Source: Lasiosphaeris hirsuta (taxonomy: Eukaryota; Ascomycota; Sordariomycetes; Sordariales; Lasiosphaeriaceae). Taken from it: DNA of 64,000 nt. The translations under genes and the position numbers were made by a program. The stretch lies in contig JAUKUA010000004.1 in assembly GCA_030549175.1 (NCBI GenBank), forward strand, positions 1,364,001 to 1,428,000. Direction: 5' to 3'. Below, in pieces: positions 35,129-46,376 of the stretch; positions within the stretch are counted from its first letter, which is position 1, and every line of letters starts with the position of its first letter. The notes below the pieces were generated by a model. It saw nothing but the letters and a program-made list of their open reading frames with translations, did no database searches and was not told the DNA's origin.

Positions 35129-36745
35129 TCATTTACCCCCTGCCTCATGTGCCTTCTCTTTCTTCTCTGCTACTTTCTCCCCCTTCCCTACTACTTTCTC
35201 CACCTTGTCTACTACTCCCCCCCCCTTCTCTGCCTTCTCGGCCACCTCTTCCCTCTGAGCCTTAGCCAGTGCTTCGGCCGGGCGGTCGGGCTTCTCGGAC
35301 TTCTCTTTAGATTTTGTCAAGGCCTCGTTCTTCTCCTTCATCGCAATGTCTTGCATCTGGGTCTTGTCCTTTTCCCATTGGCTCGTGGCGTCACCAAACG
35401 ACTCCTTTAGCTTCTTGGCCTTTTCGGCCTTCTCCTTCTCCTCTTGCTCGTGCGCCAATCTCTCCTGTTCCATTTGCTATGTCATGTTAGATCAGGGTCG
35501 TAAATTCAAGTTATCCAGCTCTGCTCACCTCCATGTGCTTAATGTCATCCACACTCGGCTCGTATAAATGCCAGATTGTGTAATGCGGCAAGCCCACCAC
35601 TGAGTATTGCATCCGCCTAGCCATCTGTCATGAGTTAGCAGGACTTAAAAAAAAGCGGGAGTTGGTACCCTACTTTTCCGAACCCTTCGGTCTCGGCATG
35701 TTTTTCAAAGCTGAAAGCTGGGAAATGGACGCCAGATCGGAAGACTCCAGCCTTAGCAAGAATGCTCACACCCCCAACACCATCGATTTCCATCTCCATA
35801 TCTGGGTCACCATAAGGGTCCCGGAGGTAGGCAAGATGGGGTCGCCATGTCGCATACTCAGCATAACCTTCAACAATGACGGCATCTTCGTCTAGGGTTT
35901 CGGCAAGCGCCAAAGCTGTGTCAGACTCTTGCCACGAGTTGAGGTCATATGGTTGCTCTCCGCCGAGCCAGTCGGGCAATGGTCGCCAAACATCTAGCAC
36001 CCGTTAGAATACCGCAAGCATCAGGCCCAAGGAAGGAGCATAACTGACTCGGCACGATCACATCTTTGTTATGGCGCATCAGGTCTTCCAGAATAGTAAA
36101 GGGGGCAGTCTCGACATCGACATCACGCCAGTATACCCACGAGTGGTAGGGGCGAAGCGCAGCGCTGAGCAGCCAATTCCGTGCCTGCGCCATTAGCTTT
36201 CTTCGGCTAGCTTGGGCAGCAAAGCCGTGACGGCTCTCCACGTCTTGGTTGACCTTTTGACCAAAATCCTTCTCAATGATAGATATTTCTCCGTAGTGCT
36301 GCACATCGTCCTCGTCTGCCTGAATATTTTCCAAGTTATCGACAAGAACTTGGAGTGTTCGGTCCTTGGAGTCGGAAACAAGAAACGCTAGGTCGATCAA
36401 GTGGTGCGGGTAGGTAAAGTTGCGCAGATGCGAGAAGAACATGGGCAGATGCGACTCAGCGTCACGCAGCGGCACACAGAGCAAGATCCTCTCCTCCCTC
36501 TCCCATCCTCTCGCGGTGCCCTGGACATTAGACAGGTCATAGTACCGCACCGTTTCCAGCTGGAAGTCGTCTCCACTAGAAAACAGACCGAACGAGAACA
36601 AGGAGAAGATTGATCCACGGGGCCAGACGAACAGCCCGAAGAGTGCGCAGACTGCCACAATGCCGCCGAGTCGTATCAGGAGTCGCCTGCGTCTTCTATG
36701 GGATGGGGTGGTGCCTCGGGGCTGAAATCTGTCATGCGAAAGCAT
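35129..36745 (-). CDS. Mannan polymerase subunit, ANP1/VAN1/MNN9 family (most like ANP1)
   Basis: A Golgi type II membrane glycosyltransferase that extends the alpha-1,6-mannan backbone of N-glycans as part of a mannan polymerase complex. Four minus-strand exons: 36049..36745, 35674..35993, 35529..35624 and 35129..35476, giving 486 residues, the usual ANP1 size. A short cytosolic end with HRRRRR is followed by a membrane helix (LIRLGGIVAVCALFGLFVW). The catalytic domain has HSWVYWRDVDVETAP with the DxD motif, VWRPLPDWLGGEQPYDL and YLRDPYGDPDMEMEIDGVGG. The last 116 residues are a Lys/Glu-rich coiled coil, typical of fungal ANP1. The start is the first ATG. Upstream the same frame stays open for 196 codons with no ATG, so it is taken as leader. 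Confidence 0.9.
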
Positions 36746-39136
36746 CGCGTCAGTACTTGTTTCGATGCCGTGGGACGAGCGAGGAGCAAGACGCACCGGT
36801 GAGGCGAGATCTCGAATGTGTTCCCCGCGCGGGGATACCCATTTGAGTATCCGCTCACATGATGGCGGGGGACCACCTTCGACCCCGACGATGTGAACGG
36901 CAGCATTGGCCAGGCGGTGGAGGTCGAGGGTGCTCGAGGGCTGAACGAATTGCTCCCCCCTTTCGCGCGACACCGTCAAGGTCTCAAGTGCCGGCTCGGG
37001 CAGTTCTAGGCTATATCGGGATCGACGGGGGAAAAATCCACGTGAGGTCAATGGGATACGACGGTACTCGATCAATTCATCGTTGTCGGATGGTGTTGGA
37101 ATGCAGCGTCGAGCGGTCGCATTGACGTTGTACGATGTCGCTGTCAAAAGGTGTTCGCATCGGCCTCCCACGAAAGATTGCCCAGTGGCGTTTCGTTTCT
37201 GGAATCTCCCGGCAGGCCAAGCAGTGCGACTCCTGGTTTTAGCGCCAACAGTGGGTACACAGATACGAAGCAGGCAGGTCACCAAGATTTGAAACGCTGC
37301 AAGTAGTCGGCCCAAGTCAGGGGCACGGTACAATCATTTAGGTACCCTTATTGGCGAGCAATGTCAAAGTTGCGCCTCGCCTTGGCCTGGTATCCAAACT
37401 GCCCGCCACAACAGGCAAAACTCGCACTGCCAGCGCAACCCCCTCTTGCCACGGAATACGGCATCTCCCACTCAGGAATGACATATTGACTTGCATAGAG
37501 ACATCATGTTCAGAGTAATCCCGGTATATTTGCTACCACAATCTAAAATGAGCCAGAACCGATGCGCAAACAATTATCGCGTGCCGTCGCTCGCACAGTA
37601 CTGGCTGTATTTCCAACAGTGAAGTCACGAAGGGGAAAGGGCAGCAGGAAGCAGCCAAATACATGGAATTTGTGCATTGTTTCTTTTACACTATCCGGAA
37701 CGCATTCGGGACAGCACTCGACTACTCTTCAGAGCTAAGCAACCTGGACATACTGCAGGCTAGTTAGCCATAATGCTCCAATTCGAGGTCAACAACATCG
37801 AAGAGGTATGAGTGCAAATTCAGACAAGCCGTTTTAACTCAGCCCAACTGTCCGGCCCAAGTCGCCATGCCCCAAGACGGTGCATAGCTAAGCTCAGACA
37901 ACAGAAGCCAAATAACACCCCGGAGGATAACACCACAACTAATCATCACATCCGAGGATGCTACAGTGCGGATGGATGGCTCGGCCAGTACGTATCGTTG
38001 AATGGATAAGCTGTTGTCATCATGATAGGAAACCCTCCGCTGCAGAGCAAAAATTGACATACCCTTTGTTTCTCATGGGAGACTTGTATTCTCAACTGCT
38101 GTGTAAACTTTGCTATAGTTAGCAAAACATCCTTGTTTTGAGAACTGAAGTGAATAGTGGGGTGAATTGTCAAGAGTCAGGGGATTTTTGGTATAAAGAG
38201 TTATCGATCATCATATTTCAGAAGCAGAACTGATTTTTTGTTTCTCATCACGGACAATTGGGGCAGTAAAGTTTGCGTTGGGATGCTTCTTACCAGAGAG
38301 ATGAGCCCACAGGATGTATGATTTGGACTAGAAGACTGCCTCCAGTTAGTGGAAGGTTCATGAAGTATTTGAGATATTTGAAGATGGCGAATCAATATGG
38401 GTCAGATGGTAGTGCATGTAGGTATATGCGCTCATAGAAAATCGCGTGACCTGTGGTAAAGGATCATCATGGAATTGGGGGGGGTGCAGGTGCCGGGGTT
38501 AGATATGTAACATACCAAGATTAATGTTCATTATCCCCTCCACGACATCAGCAAGACGCGGTCCAAACGAATGGTGCGGTCTCAGGTCGAAGAGGGGATG
38601 ACGTGAGGGGCTCAGGCTGCGGTTCTCGGTAGAAAAGCGAGCAAGAGCACCAAATCATTTGCCTCGAAAATCCATCAGGGTGATCATAAGCTTGCAAAAT
38701 ACGACTGCCATTGCGATTGCGTTTCAACTCTAGGTGTTGCTGCCCTTCGTTGTCGGGAAATGTGTGTAAAGAATGATGAAGGAACGAAGAATTTTGCGGT
38801 CGGCCTTTTAAGTAGAAAATTTAGCTCCCAAAATTTTGTTAGTGTGTGGCTTGCAAGGAAGGTGGGGCTCAGTCTGGTGGGGTCATTGTAGCTTGAGTGG
38901 GTCGTCCAAGAAGCGCAAGCCACTTCGGGTCTGCTTCTTTTCAGCACTGTCAAACGTTGAAGAAAACAAAACCAGGCACTTTAAGGCACCTCGCTGCTTC
39001 CTCATCCACCACTTTTGAGTTTCTGAGAAGCTATAATCTTAGCTGGAGAATCTACCCTCTAAAACCACATATTTGCAGAAACTATCGGGCTTTACTGTTC
39101 AGCTGCGTATTTTCAGTCGCCAACCCTAGGCTCATC
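36746..39136. other. Long intergenic stretch between divergent ANP1 and MTR3 genes
   Basis: About 2.4 kb shared by two divergent promoters. The first 590 bases upstream of ANP1 are open in its frame but lack an ATG. A taggtaccc motif lies at 37339-37347. AT content rises between 38000 and 38900. No gene was recognised. Confidence 0.4.
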
Positions 39137-40049
39137 ATGGCCGACAGAAGACGGGTGAACGGACCCGTTGGGGCAACAATTCCCCCAGTATTTGAGGATG
39201 AAGATGTGCAAGTTCAAGCAACACAAAGGACCACAAGGTCAAGAGCGCCGAATGGAATTCGGAAGATGTGTACGTAAACTGCCCTCCATGATCTAGTACT
39301 CAGCTAATCATTTTCAAGATCTCAAAACGGGTGTCACACCGTCAGCTTCGGGTTCCGCGTATTTGGAAATTGAGACATCTGGCAAAGATGGTGTATCAGG
39401 GCTGAAGCTGAGCTGCACTGTTCATGGACCGAGATCTCTGCCCAGATTGAGTCCTTTCTCCCCTCACATCATCTTGTCTACTCACGTCAAATTTGCTCCG
39501 TTTGCGACGAAGCAGAGGCGTGGCTATCTCCGGGACCCAAGCGAGCGAGACCTCGGCACCCATCTGGAGGCAGCACTGCGCGGCGCCATCATCGCCGACC
39601 GGTGGCCCAAGAGTGGAGTCGATATCATCATCTCCATTATCGAAGGAGATCAGGGCCGGGAGACTTCCGGTGCCCAAGGCGATGATACCTGGGATATGAT
39701 GAACGCATTGAGCGGATGCATCACGGTGGCATCGGCCGCCCTCGCAGATGCTGGAATCGACTGTGTTGACACTGTTGCCGGCGGAGTTGCTGCTCTTGTT
39801 AGAGGCAGTGGCGAGAACGACACAGCGAGGATTGTGATTGATCCCATTCCTTCAGAGCATGAAAGAATCGAGGCTGCTTGCTGTATTGCATACCTGCCTG
39901 CCAGAGATGAGATTACAAACCTGTGGTTCAAGGGTGATATGCCCGACCATGACATGGGCATCTACTCAGAGCTTGTCCAGCAGGGTATTCAGGCTTCCAA
40001 ACTCGCGAACCGGGTGCTCGTCGAGTCCCTCGGGGAGACCGTCAAATGA
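39137..40049 (+). CDS. MTR3: Exosome core subunit MTR3 (RNase PH-like)
   Basis: Mtr3 is one of six RNase PH-fold proteins in the exosome ring that guides RNA to the Rrp44 and Rrp6 nucleases in nucleus and cytosol. Two exons, 39137..39269 and 39319..40049, joined across a 49-base intron (donor gtacgt, branch-like gctaat, acceptor caag) that splits a Tyr codon, give 287 residues. Family sequence is clear in HVKFAPFATKQRRGYL, ERDLGTHLEAALRGAII and VDIIISIIEGD. The C-terminal half has SGCITVASAALADAGI and CCIAYLPARDEITNLWF. The first 40 residues are a low-complexity arm. The ring subunits of eukaryotes are not catalytic, and nothing here suggests otherwise. Confidence 0.93.
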
Positions 40050-41310
40050 GCAATGCATTTTATGGGTGGCACTATTTCGGCCAGGAGCAAAGACCCTGAC
40101 ACTTGGAAGTTCATGATTTAGTCTGGATGCTGAGAAGTTGAACCTGGCTCAGCAGGTATGACTGTGCTCAATCAAGCGCCGACAGCTGAATAGAGTTGCG
40201 CAATCAACCTCTGGCATGGCGGCCAGTACAACATAGCTGTATGCCGCGGTCTTTTTATCAAGAGACACGGGAATAATGCTAAGGGGGCTACTTTATAGCC
40301 AATGTACCTGATAGCTCTGGGCTTCATAGAACAGTCTTCAAGGGTTCCGGTAACTAAACTTGGGGAAGCTACGTTCCATGACAGTGTCTTCAACAATCTC
40401 TGTGGTTGACTAAATTACTAGACCAATATTTCCATCGTATGATATGATATTCTGATAGACATCATATGAGCATTGCGGGGCGCTCTCGGCTCAATCAGGA
40501 ACAAGAATGGCGGAAGCTTGGATGGCTTTTCGAGATCGAGGAAGTTGGCACAGAGCGTGGGGTGATTACGCGGCGTGTTAGAGATTTGCCGATCCGTCCT
40601 GCCGTCGCATGTGGCCTTCTCGAAGCTCGAAGCAGCTACAGTGCACATCCAGGTACCAAGAACCTTTCAGACGCTTTAGCTTCCTGGAAACAAACACCGT
40701 TTTGATCTTCGTGGGCACTGTCACTCTGTAACCTGGGATTGCTGGACGCGGTTCTTGACTTGTCGAGGACTTGGTTGGCTGACGGAGACCAACTCGCTGG
40801 CGGGGCGACGTTACACTGGACTTTGAAAGGGGAGAAAACACGCTAGCGCTGGGCTGCATTTGTTATCGGCCGCCGCCCCTGGCCTTATCAATTGTTCTCG
40901 GGGTCCCACGCTGCTCCTGCGAACATCGAGAAACATTGCGTTGCCTACACGCAACCTTTCGGACTGAGCCGCCTCCCTCGCTACATTGACCTTTGCGATA
41001 TCGTGTCCACGAACCACCTTCGTTTCCCACCTGACTTACTTTGCTTTTAAAAATTCTAATTAAGCTGTGGCTTCTTTTCTTTCCACGCCTTGTCGCGCCA
41101 TTCACCCATTTGTGTCGGATTCTGCTTCGCGCGACGCTTCGTCATCGCCCCTCGACCCTAACCGCCTGTACTATCGACCCGATGTCATCGTGCTGAGGCC
41201 GACCTGATCTCGCCCCCGACATCCAAGCCGCATAGTTGAGATATTCTATTGAGGCAGACTTATTCGGAATCTGATCGATCTACAAAACATAACTTGTGTG
41301 ATTTGCCTCA
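40050..41310. other. Intergenic stretch upstream of the apyrase gene
   Basis: This holds the MTR3 3' region and the apyrase promoter and leader, with a pyrimidine-rich leader before the ATG. Short open frames near 40466-40705 show no recognisable protein. No gene is called. Confidence 0.4.
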
Positions 41311-43469
41311 ATGGGTAAAAACCGTAGGTCCCGCGCCTATTGATTCTTGTTTGGCCGCGCTAAATACTGGTAGGGCGATGGGGTGTCATCTTGGACGCCG
41401 GCTCATCGGGCACGCGACTGCACATCTACCAGTGGAAAGACCCCGAAAATGCCATACACAGCGCGTCCAAGGGGGAGCTTCGCAGTTTACCGAAGCTGGT
41501 CACGGAGAAGAAATGGACAAAGAAGATACGGCCAGGTATCTCGACATTCGGCGACAAACCTGAAGACGTTGGCTCCGACCACTTGAAGAAGCTGATCGAC
41601 CATGCGCTCAAGTATATACCAGAGGATAAGATCCAGGACACGCCCATCTTTCTCATGGCTACGGCGGGCATGCGACTCCTCCCTCAGCCCAAGCAAACCG
41701 GGCTGACGCGCCATATCTGCTCCTACCTTCGTCAAAACACACAATTCTCGTTGCCCGACTGCGATCTACATATACAGGTCATCAAGGGCGAAACGGAGGG
41801 CTTATACGGCTGGATCGCGACAAATTATCTCTTGGGAGGCTTTGACCGACCCACTGACCATCAGCATGGGAAGGGGCACCACACATATGGATTTCTGGAT
41901 ATGGGCGGCGCATCGGCGCAAATTGCATTTGCCCCAAATGCCACCGAGACCGAGAAGCATGCCGAGGACCTCAAATTACTACGGCTGCGCACTCTCGACG
42001 GATCCCCAGCCGAATACAAAGTATTCACTACGACGTGGCTTGGATTTGGCGTGAACCAAGCACGGGACGCATACGTACACAAACTCGAAGAGCTATACAC
42101 ACCGTCCAAGTCGGCCGAATTCCCAGATCCGTGTATGCCAAAAGCCCTACGTACGACCTTGGACGGCGACCCTGTTCGCGAAACAAAATCCACCAAGCCG
42201 ATACTAGTCGGCACAGGAAAGTTCGAGGAATGTCTTAAGCTTACCTATCCGCTCCTAGGAAAGGATAAGCCATGCCCAGACAGCCCCTGTTTAATTAATG
42301 GCCAGCATGTCCCCGCCATAGACTTCGACATCAACCACTTTATTGGCGTATCGGAGTACTGGCACACAACACACGGCGTCTTTGGCGGAAAGAATGACGA
42401 GGCGTATGACTTTGCGACTTACCAGAAGAGGGTAAAGGATTATTGCAGCCAGGATTGGGATGATATTCTGTCGAAGTTAGATGATGGGAAGAACGACGTC
42501 AAGAACGCCCAGGAGGCCTGCTTCAAGGCCTCCTGGCTAATCAACGTATTACACGAGGGCATAGGTATTCCCCGAGTCGGCATCGAGCCACTGCCAGAAT
42601 TCAACGTCTCACACGGCACCATCGAACATGCCAAGAAAAAGGGATTCCTAGACCCCTTTCAGCCAGTTGACAAGATCGATAAAATCGAGGTTAGCTGGAC
42701 TCTAGGCAAAATGGTCCTCTACGCAGCCGGACAAGTTCCGCCCCAGAGTAGGGATGATAGATATCCCGTCGGGTTCGGCAGCAATGTTGCAGGCACGCCT
42801 CCCGATTTTCAATTCGCGGGGTCTAGTTGGCGACCACTCAGTCAGGGCAAAGGTAACGGGACGAGTTGGGATAGTGAGTCGGATGACTTCTTGGAAAAGG
42901 CAAGGTCGAAGTCCACGTCCGGGCTCTTTGCCTTCCTGTTCATCATTATCTTATTCGCCTACCTCTTCCGCAAAAAGGACCGCCGGATGCGCTTGTACAG
43001 CAAGATCAACTCTTTATTCCGCCAGCCGCGCCGCTTTGGGAGCCCGAGGAAGGGAGCCTCCCGAGGCCTGTCGGGCTTAACGAGCAAGCTTTTTGGGCGC
43101 TCGTCGACAAGCTACGACCGAGTCATGGAGGAAGGTGAGGCAAACCAGTTTGAGCTTGACGACGTTGAGTCGGACAACGAGTACTCGGACTCGAGCGAGG
43201 GGTCGCGATATGGTGGCGGTGGCGGCAGTGTTGGAAGTCGGGCTTCGGGTCTAGCAACACCGAAGCTGAATCTGGAGCGGTTTGATTCGATGATGATGCC
43301 GTCTTCATCATCGGGGTCAGCAATTGACCGAAGTGGGCTCGTCGTCCGGACAGAGAGTCGGGAGCGATTGGTGCCGAACTTGCAGATGCTGAATGCTGGC
43401 AGGAGGAGTCGCGCCGGTAGTCCCACGAGGCTGAAGAGCCCCTTAATGTCGCCGCTGCAGGGAACCTAG
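41311..43469 (+). CDS. YND1: Golgi apyrase, GDA1/CD39 family (YND1-like)
   Basis: This enzyme hydrolyses nucleoside di- and triphosphates in the Golgi lumen, making the nucleoside monophosphate exchanged for nucleotide sugars. Exon 1 is only 13 coding bases (41311..41323, MGKN plus one base). A 50-base intron follows, and exon 2 runs 41374..43469, giving 702 residues. Apyrase conserved regions are in order: VILDAGSSGTRLHIYQW, FLMATAGMRLL, VIKGETEGLYGWIATNYLL and YGFLDMGGASAQIAF. A single membrane helix near the C-terminus (GLFAFLFIIILFAYLF) followed by KKDRR anchors it, and the last 170 residues form a Ser/Gly-rich cytosolic tail, the Ynd1 plan and unlike Gda1. The start matches the family N-terminus MGK. 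Confidence 0.93.
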
Positions 43470-43846
43470 AATTCTCTCTACAGCAATCCAAGATGAACAC
43501 GTGCTGGCGGGTGGAGGGTAATTTGCAATTTCATGTGTTAATTGAAGCAGGTCATGGTACTTTTAGGTATGAGAGGAGTTTTTCGGCGGCATATAGTGGC
43601 GTTTTGCTGCTCAGGGCTTCTGGTAATACAGCACCGTCCCTACAGGAGCAGCTTACTCCTGGCTATCTTGAATTAGGAATCACACATTTTTCCAAGGTGC
43701 TACCTGTCATCTCGAGAAGAAATGCCGCGGCGTTGTGTCCTCGAGCTTGCACATCCTCCCCTTTTCCCAATCCAACACTAACCAAGCCCACCCCGGCACC
43801 AACTCTCTCTACACCCGCCAGAAACACCCCTTTTCTCTAAGCTATT
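43470..43846. other. Short convergent intergenic stretch
   Basis: This lies between the stops of the apyrase gene (plus) and the Hikeshi gene (minus) and should hold both 3' regions. No gene was seen. Confidence 0.4.
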
Positions 43847-44476
43847 TTAGTCATCCCTCTCCAGAAAACCCGGGTCCGTCCTCACCCTACTCTCAAACTT
43901 CCGCCACCACTCCTCAAACGCTTTGAGCGGTACCACCTCGACCTGATTCGGTCCCGCCGTTCCGCTAAAGCTCGAGAGGAAGTTGAAGGCATTTTTGATA
44001 ATGCGCTGCGCCAGCACCAGCGCCGAGGGCGAGGACTGTGTCTGCCCGCTGTTGCACCCGGCCCCGGCGGGAACCAACGCGCCTGACGTTCCCGGAGACG
44101 AAGCTGAGGCACCCAACTCGCCCATGCGTGCGGCCACCGACTCGGCGGGCTCGACTGAGATGCCAAGGACCAGGTCCTGGCCGGCCGAGGCGCCGAGCTT
44201 GAAGATGGCGCTCTCCTTGCCGGGGCCAATGCCGCCGAGGAACTTGGAGTTGGGCGTCGCTTGGTTCGGGCCGGCAGGCGTGACCAGGTAGATGGCGGCG
44301 GCGGTGCCTTCGGGGAGGAGGACGCCGGGGAGAAGAAAAACGACGATGTGGGAGGAGGGCTTGGGGGATGAGGAGGGCGGGATGGCGAAGAGGAAGGTGG
44401 TTAGGGTGGGGGACTCAGTCGGGGTTGTAATTACCGGCTGGCCGGCGGGGACGAGGCCGAAGAGGGGCTGAGACAT
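43847..44476 (-). CDS. OPI10: Hikeshi/OPI10 family protein
   Basis: A single-exon 209-residue protein. Hikeshi carries Hsp70 into the nucleus in stressed animal cells; the yeast homolog is Opi10. The N-terminus MSQPLFGLVPAGQPV is strongly conserved in the family, followed by SSHIVVFLLPGVLLPEGTAAAIYLV and KFLGGIGPGKESAIFKLG. The C-terminus LKAFEEWWRKFESRVRTDPGFLE is also diagnostic. The ATG at 44476..44474 is the one that starts the conserved N-terminus; the frame is open further upstream but shows no conserved sequence. An Ala/Ser/Gly-rich linker separates the two domains. Confidence 0.93.
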   Translation of the reverse strand: MSQPLFGLVPAGQPVITTPTESPTLTTFLFAIPPSSSPKPSSHIVVFLLPGVLLPEGTAAAIYLVTPAGPNQATPNSKFLGGIGPGKESAIFKLGASAGQDLVLGISVEPAESVAARMGELGASASSPGTSGALVPAGAGCNSGQTQSSPSALVLAQRIIKNAFNFLSSFSGTAGPNQVEVVPLKAFEEWWRKFESRVRTDPGFLERDD

Positions 44477-46376
44477 TGTGAGAGCGTGGGTGTTTTGCCT
44501 GTGTATAGATTGGATGACTGCCGGCTGCCGAGTTCCGGATGCGGAAGTGTAGTGTCTGTAAGTGACCGGGGAGGGGATGTGAGATGTGATGATAGGGGAA
44601 GGGGGCCACGTGCTTGAATGTTGCGTCCGATAACGTTGGCGTATGTCGCCGTTAGGGGAGACGAGGGCAAGCCCCCTTTCGGCTGTCCTCAAGAGGAGAG
44701 GCTTGGAACCTGGTTCTTCGGGTTGTCTCTCGCCCGAGCCTGACTCGAACACGGTATAGGCACGGACAGTTTAGGCGTGGTAACGCGCCGGGCTGTGGAG
44801 GTCGTATGATAGCCCTCCAAACGTGCGTGTATGCCAAAGTTGAATCCCGATGCCAAGCCCAAAGACCGATGACGAAACCCTGACGGAAGGAGCACACCTA
44901 TCGTTTGGCGTGTTGAGCTCGGCGGTATGCAATAGTACTTCCCGCTCTCTCCAGTTTGGGAACAAGAGCCTTGGCCTGCTGTTATGCAGGCTTTACACAA
45001 AACGCAAGGTTCCCTGGTGAGATGACCGTCTCCGACTGGCAGCCGGTTGACAGGACCTTCGTAGGCTACACAACTTCCGGTTCAAGACAACGGCCGTTGT
45101 GGGCTGTTACGGCTCCCGGTACGGGATGTGGCGGACGCCGAGAACTGTCGCGGTAATAGCGACAATAGGGGTTGTAGTGACCCCGGTCGCCGATGCGTTA
45201 GCTTCGGTGTTGGCTTATCGCTGCTGGTTCCAGGAGATGTGCGTGCGTGTGTCTGTATATTTGGTCTGCAAAGACGCAGCCTCCGTCACTCGACTAGGAC
45301 TGGTGATTCCTCAATGCTTCGCTCGTGCTCCCGCGTGATGCGCCTTTGGCCCAGCTTGTGTCTAAGGTATCTCGATTCTAGACTTTGAGGCGGAGATGAT
45401 TTGTCACTGATCCAAGTCACTATGCCGGGTTCTTCGACGTCGATTATCTGATCGGCCAACTTTCGTCTCAAGTTCCGTCCAGGTGCTCAACGCTCGAATA
45501 TTTGGCCGAGGGGAAGCGCGCAGGGATACGGATAGGTGATGAGGGGTAGTTGTAAGTAAGTGACGATCGCTGCCCGGCACCCAGGTTCCAGTTCTAGGAG
45601 TAGTGCAGAATCTAGAAGAGTCTCACTGCACGGGCGCCAAGCAACTTGGGGCCAGTGATTTCCCGGGAGCATGAACCGCTACAGTTACCAGCCCGCGGCG
45701 GGGTTTCAACCTCGCAACGGCGCCCACCTAGGTACCTAAGGTAAGGTACCTACCTAAGGCGGGCAGTAGTTGACAGTGCGCAGCCCTGTGAGGTGGCTGC
45801 CCACCACCTGATCGCGCGAGGGTGCATGCGGTATGCCGTCGCTAGGAAATTGCTCCGGGACCACCCATCCATCATCATCCCCTTGCCGGATACCCCGTCA
45901 TCCAGTGTCTTGCGCCGGCGATTCAACCAAGCCAGGGAGGCCAGGGCGGCCCTGGCATGCCGTTGGATCTGCATAGAAGTACTTGGCACCCACCTTCATG
46001 GAGAGGGATGGAGCAAGAGAATGGAATCGGTCATCGCCATCGAGTCCCACTATTCGTAGTTGTCCATACCAGGCCCAGCAGCCAAGCAACCAAGATAGAT
46101 CAATCTGAGTTGTCCCTTTTCAAAAATTCAAAAAGTATATCTTGCGGCTCGCTGCCCCCTCAATGTCCTTGCCTTACCGTCAATATTCGAGATTTTGTCA
46201 CTTGCCTATTTCAGCCCACGGGTCGTATGTACCTACTTGCCTTGCTTTTTGCGTTCGATTTTGCATTCCCCCGTCTCTCCTTTTGCTGCTGTCTAGCAAA
46301 ATTTGCAAACTAGTTCCCGTGGCACACTAGGCCCTTCCAGAAAACACTCTGCTGCACCGTCAGCTTGCTTTCAGCC
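44477..46376. other. Long intergenic stretch with a GGTACC palindrome cluster
   Basis: About 1.9 kb between divergent Hikeshi and Nudix genes. The clearest structure is a nested palindrome at 45727-45757, where cctaggtacctaagg and its inverted partner repeat around two GGTACC centres. A pyrimidine-rich tract precedes the Nudix start. No gene was recognised. Confidence 0.4.
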
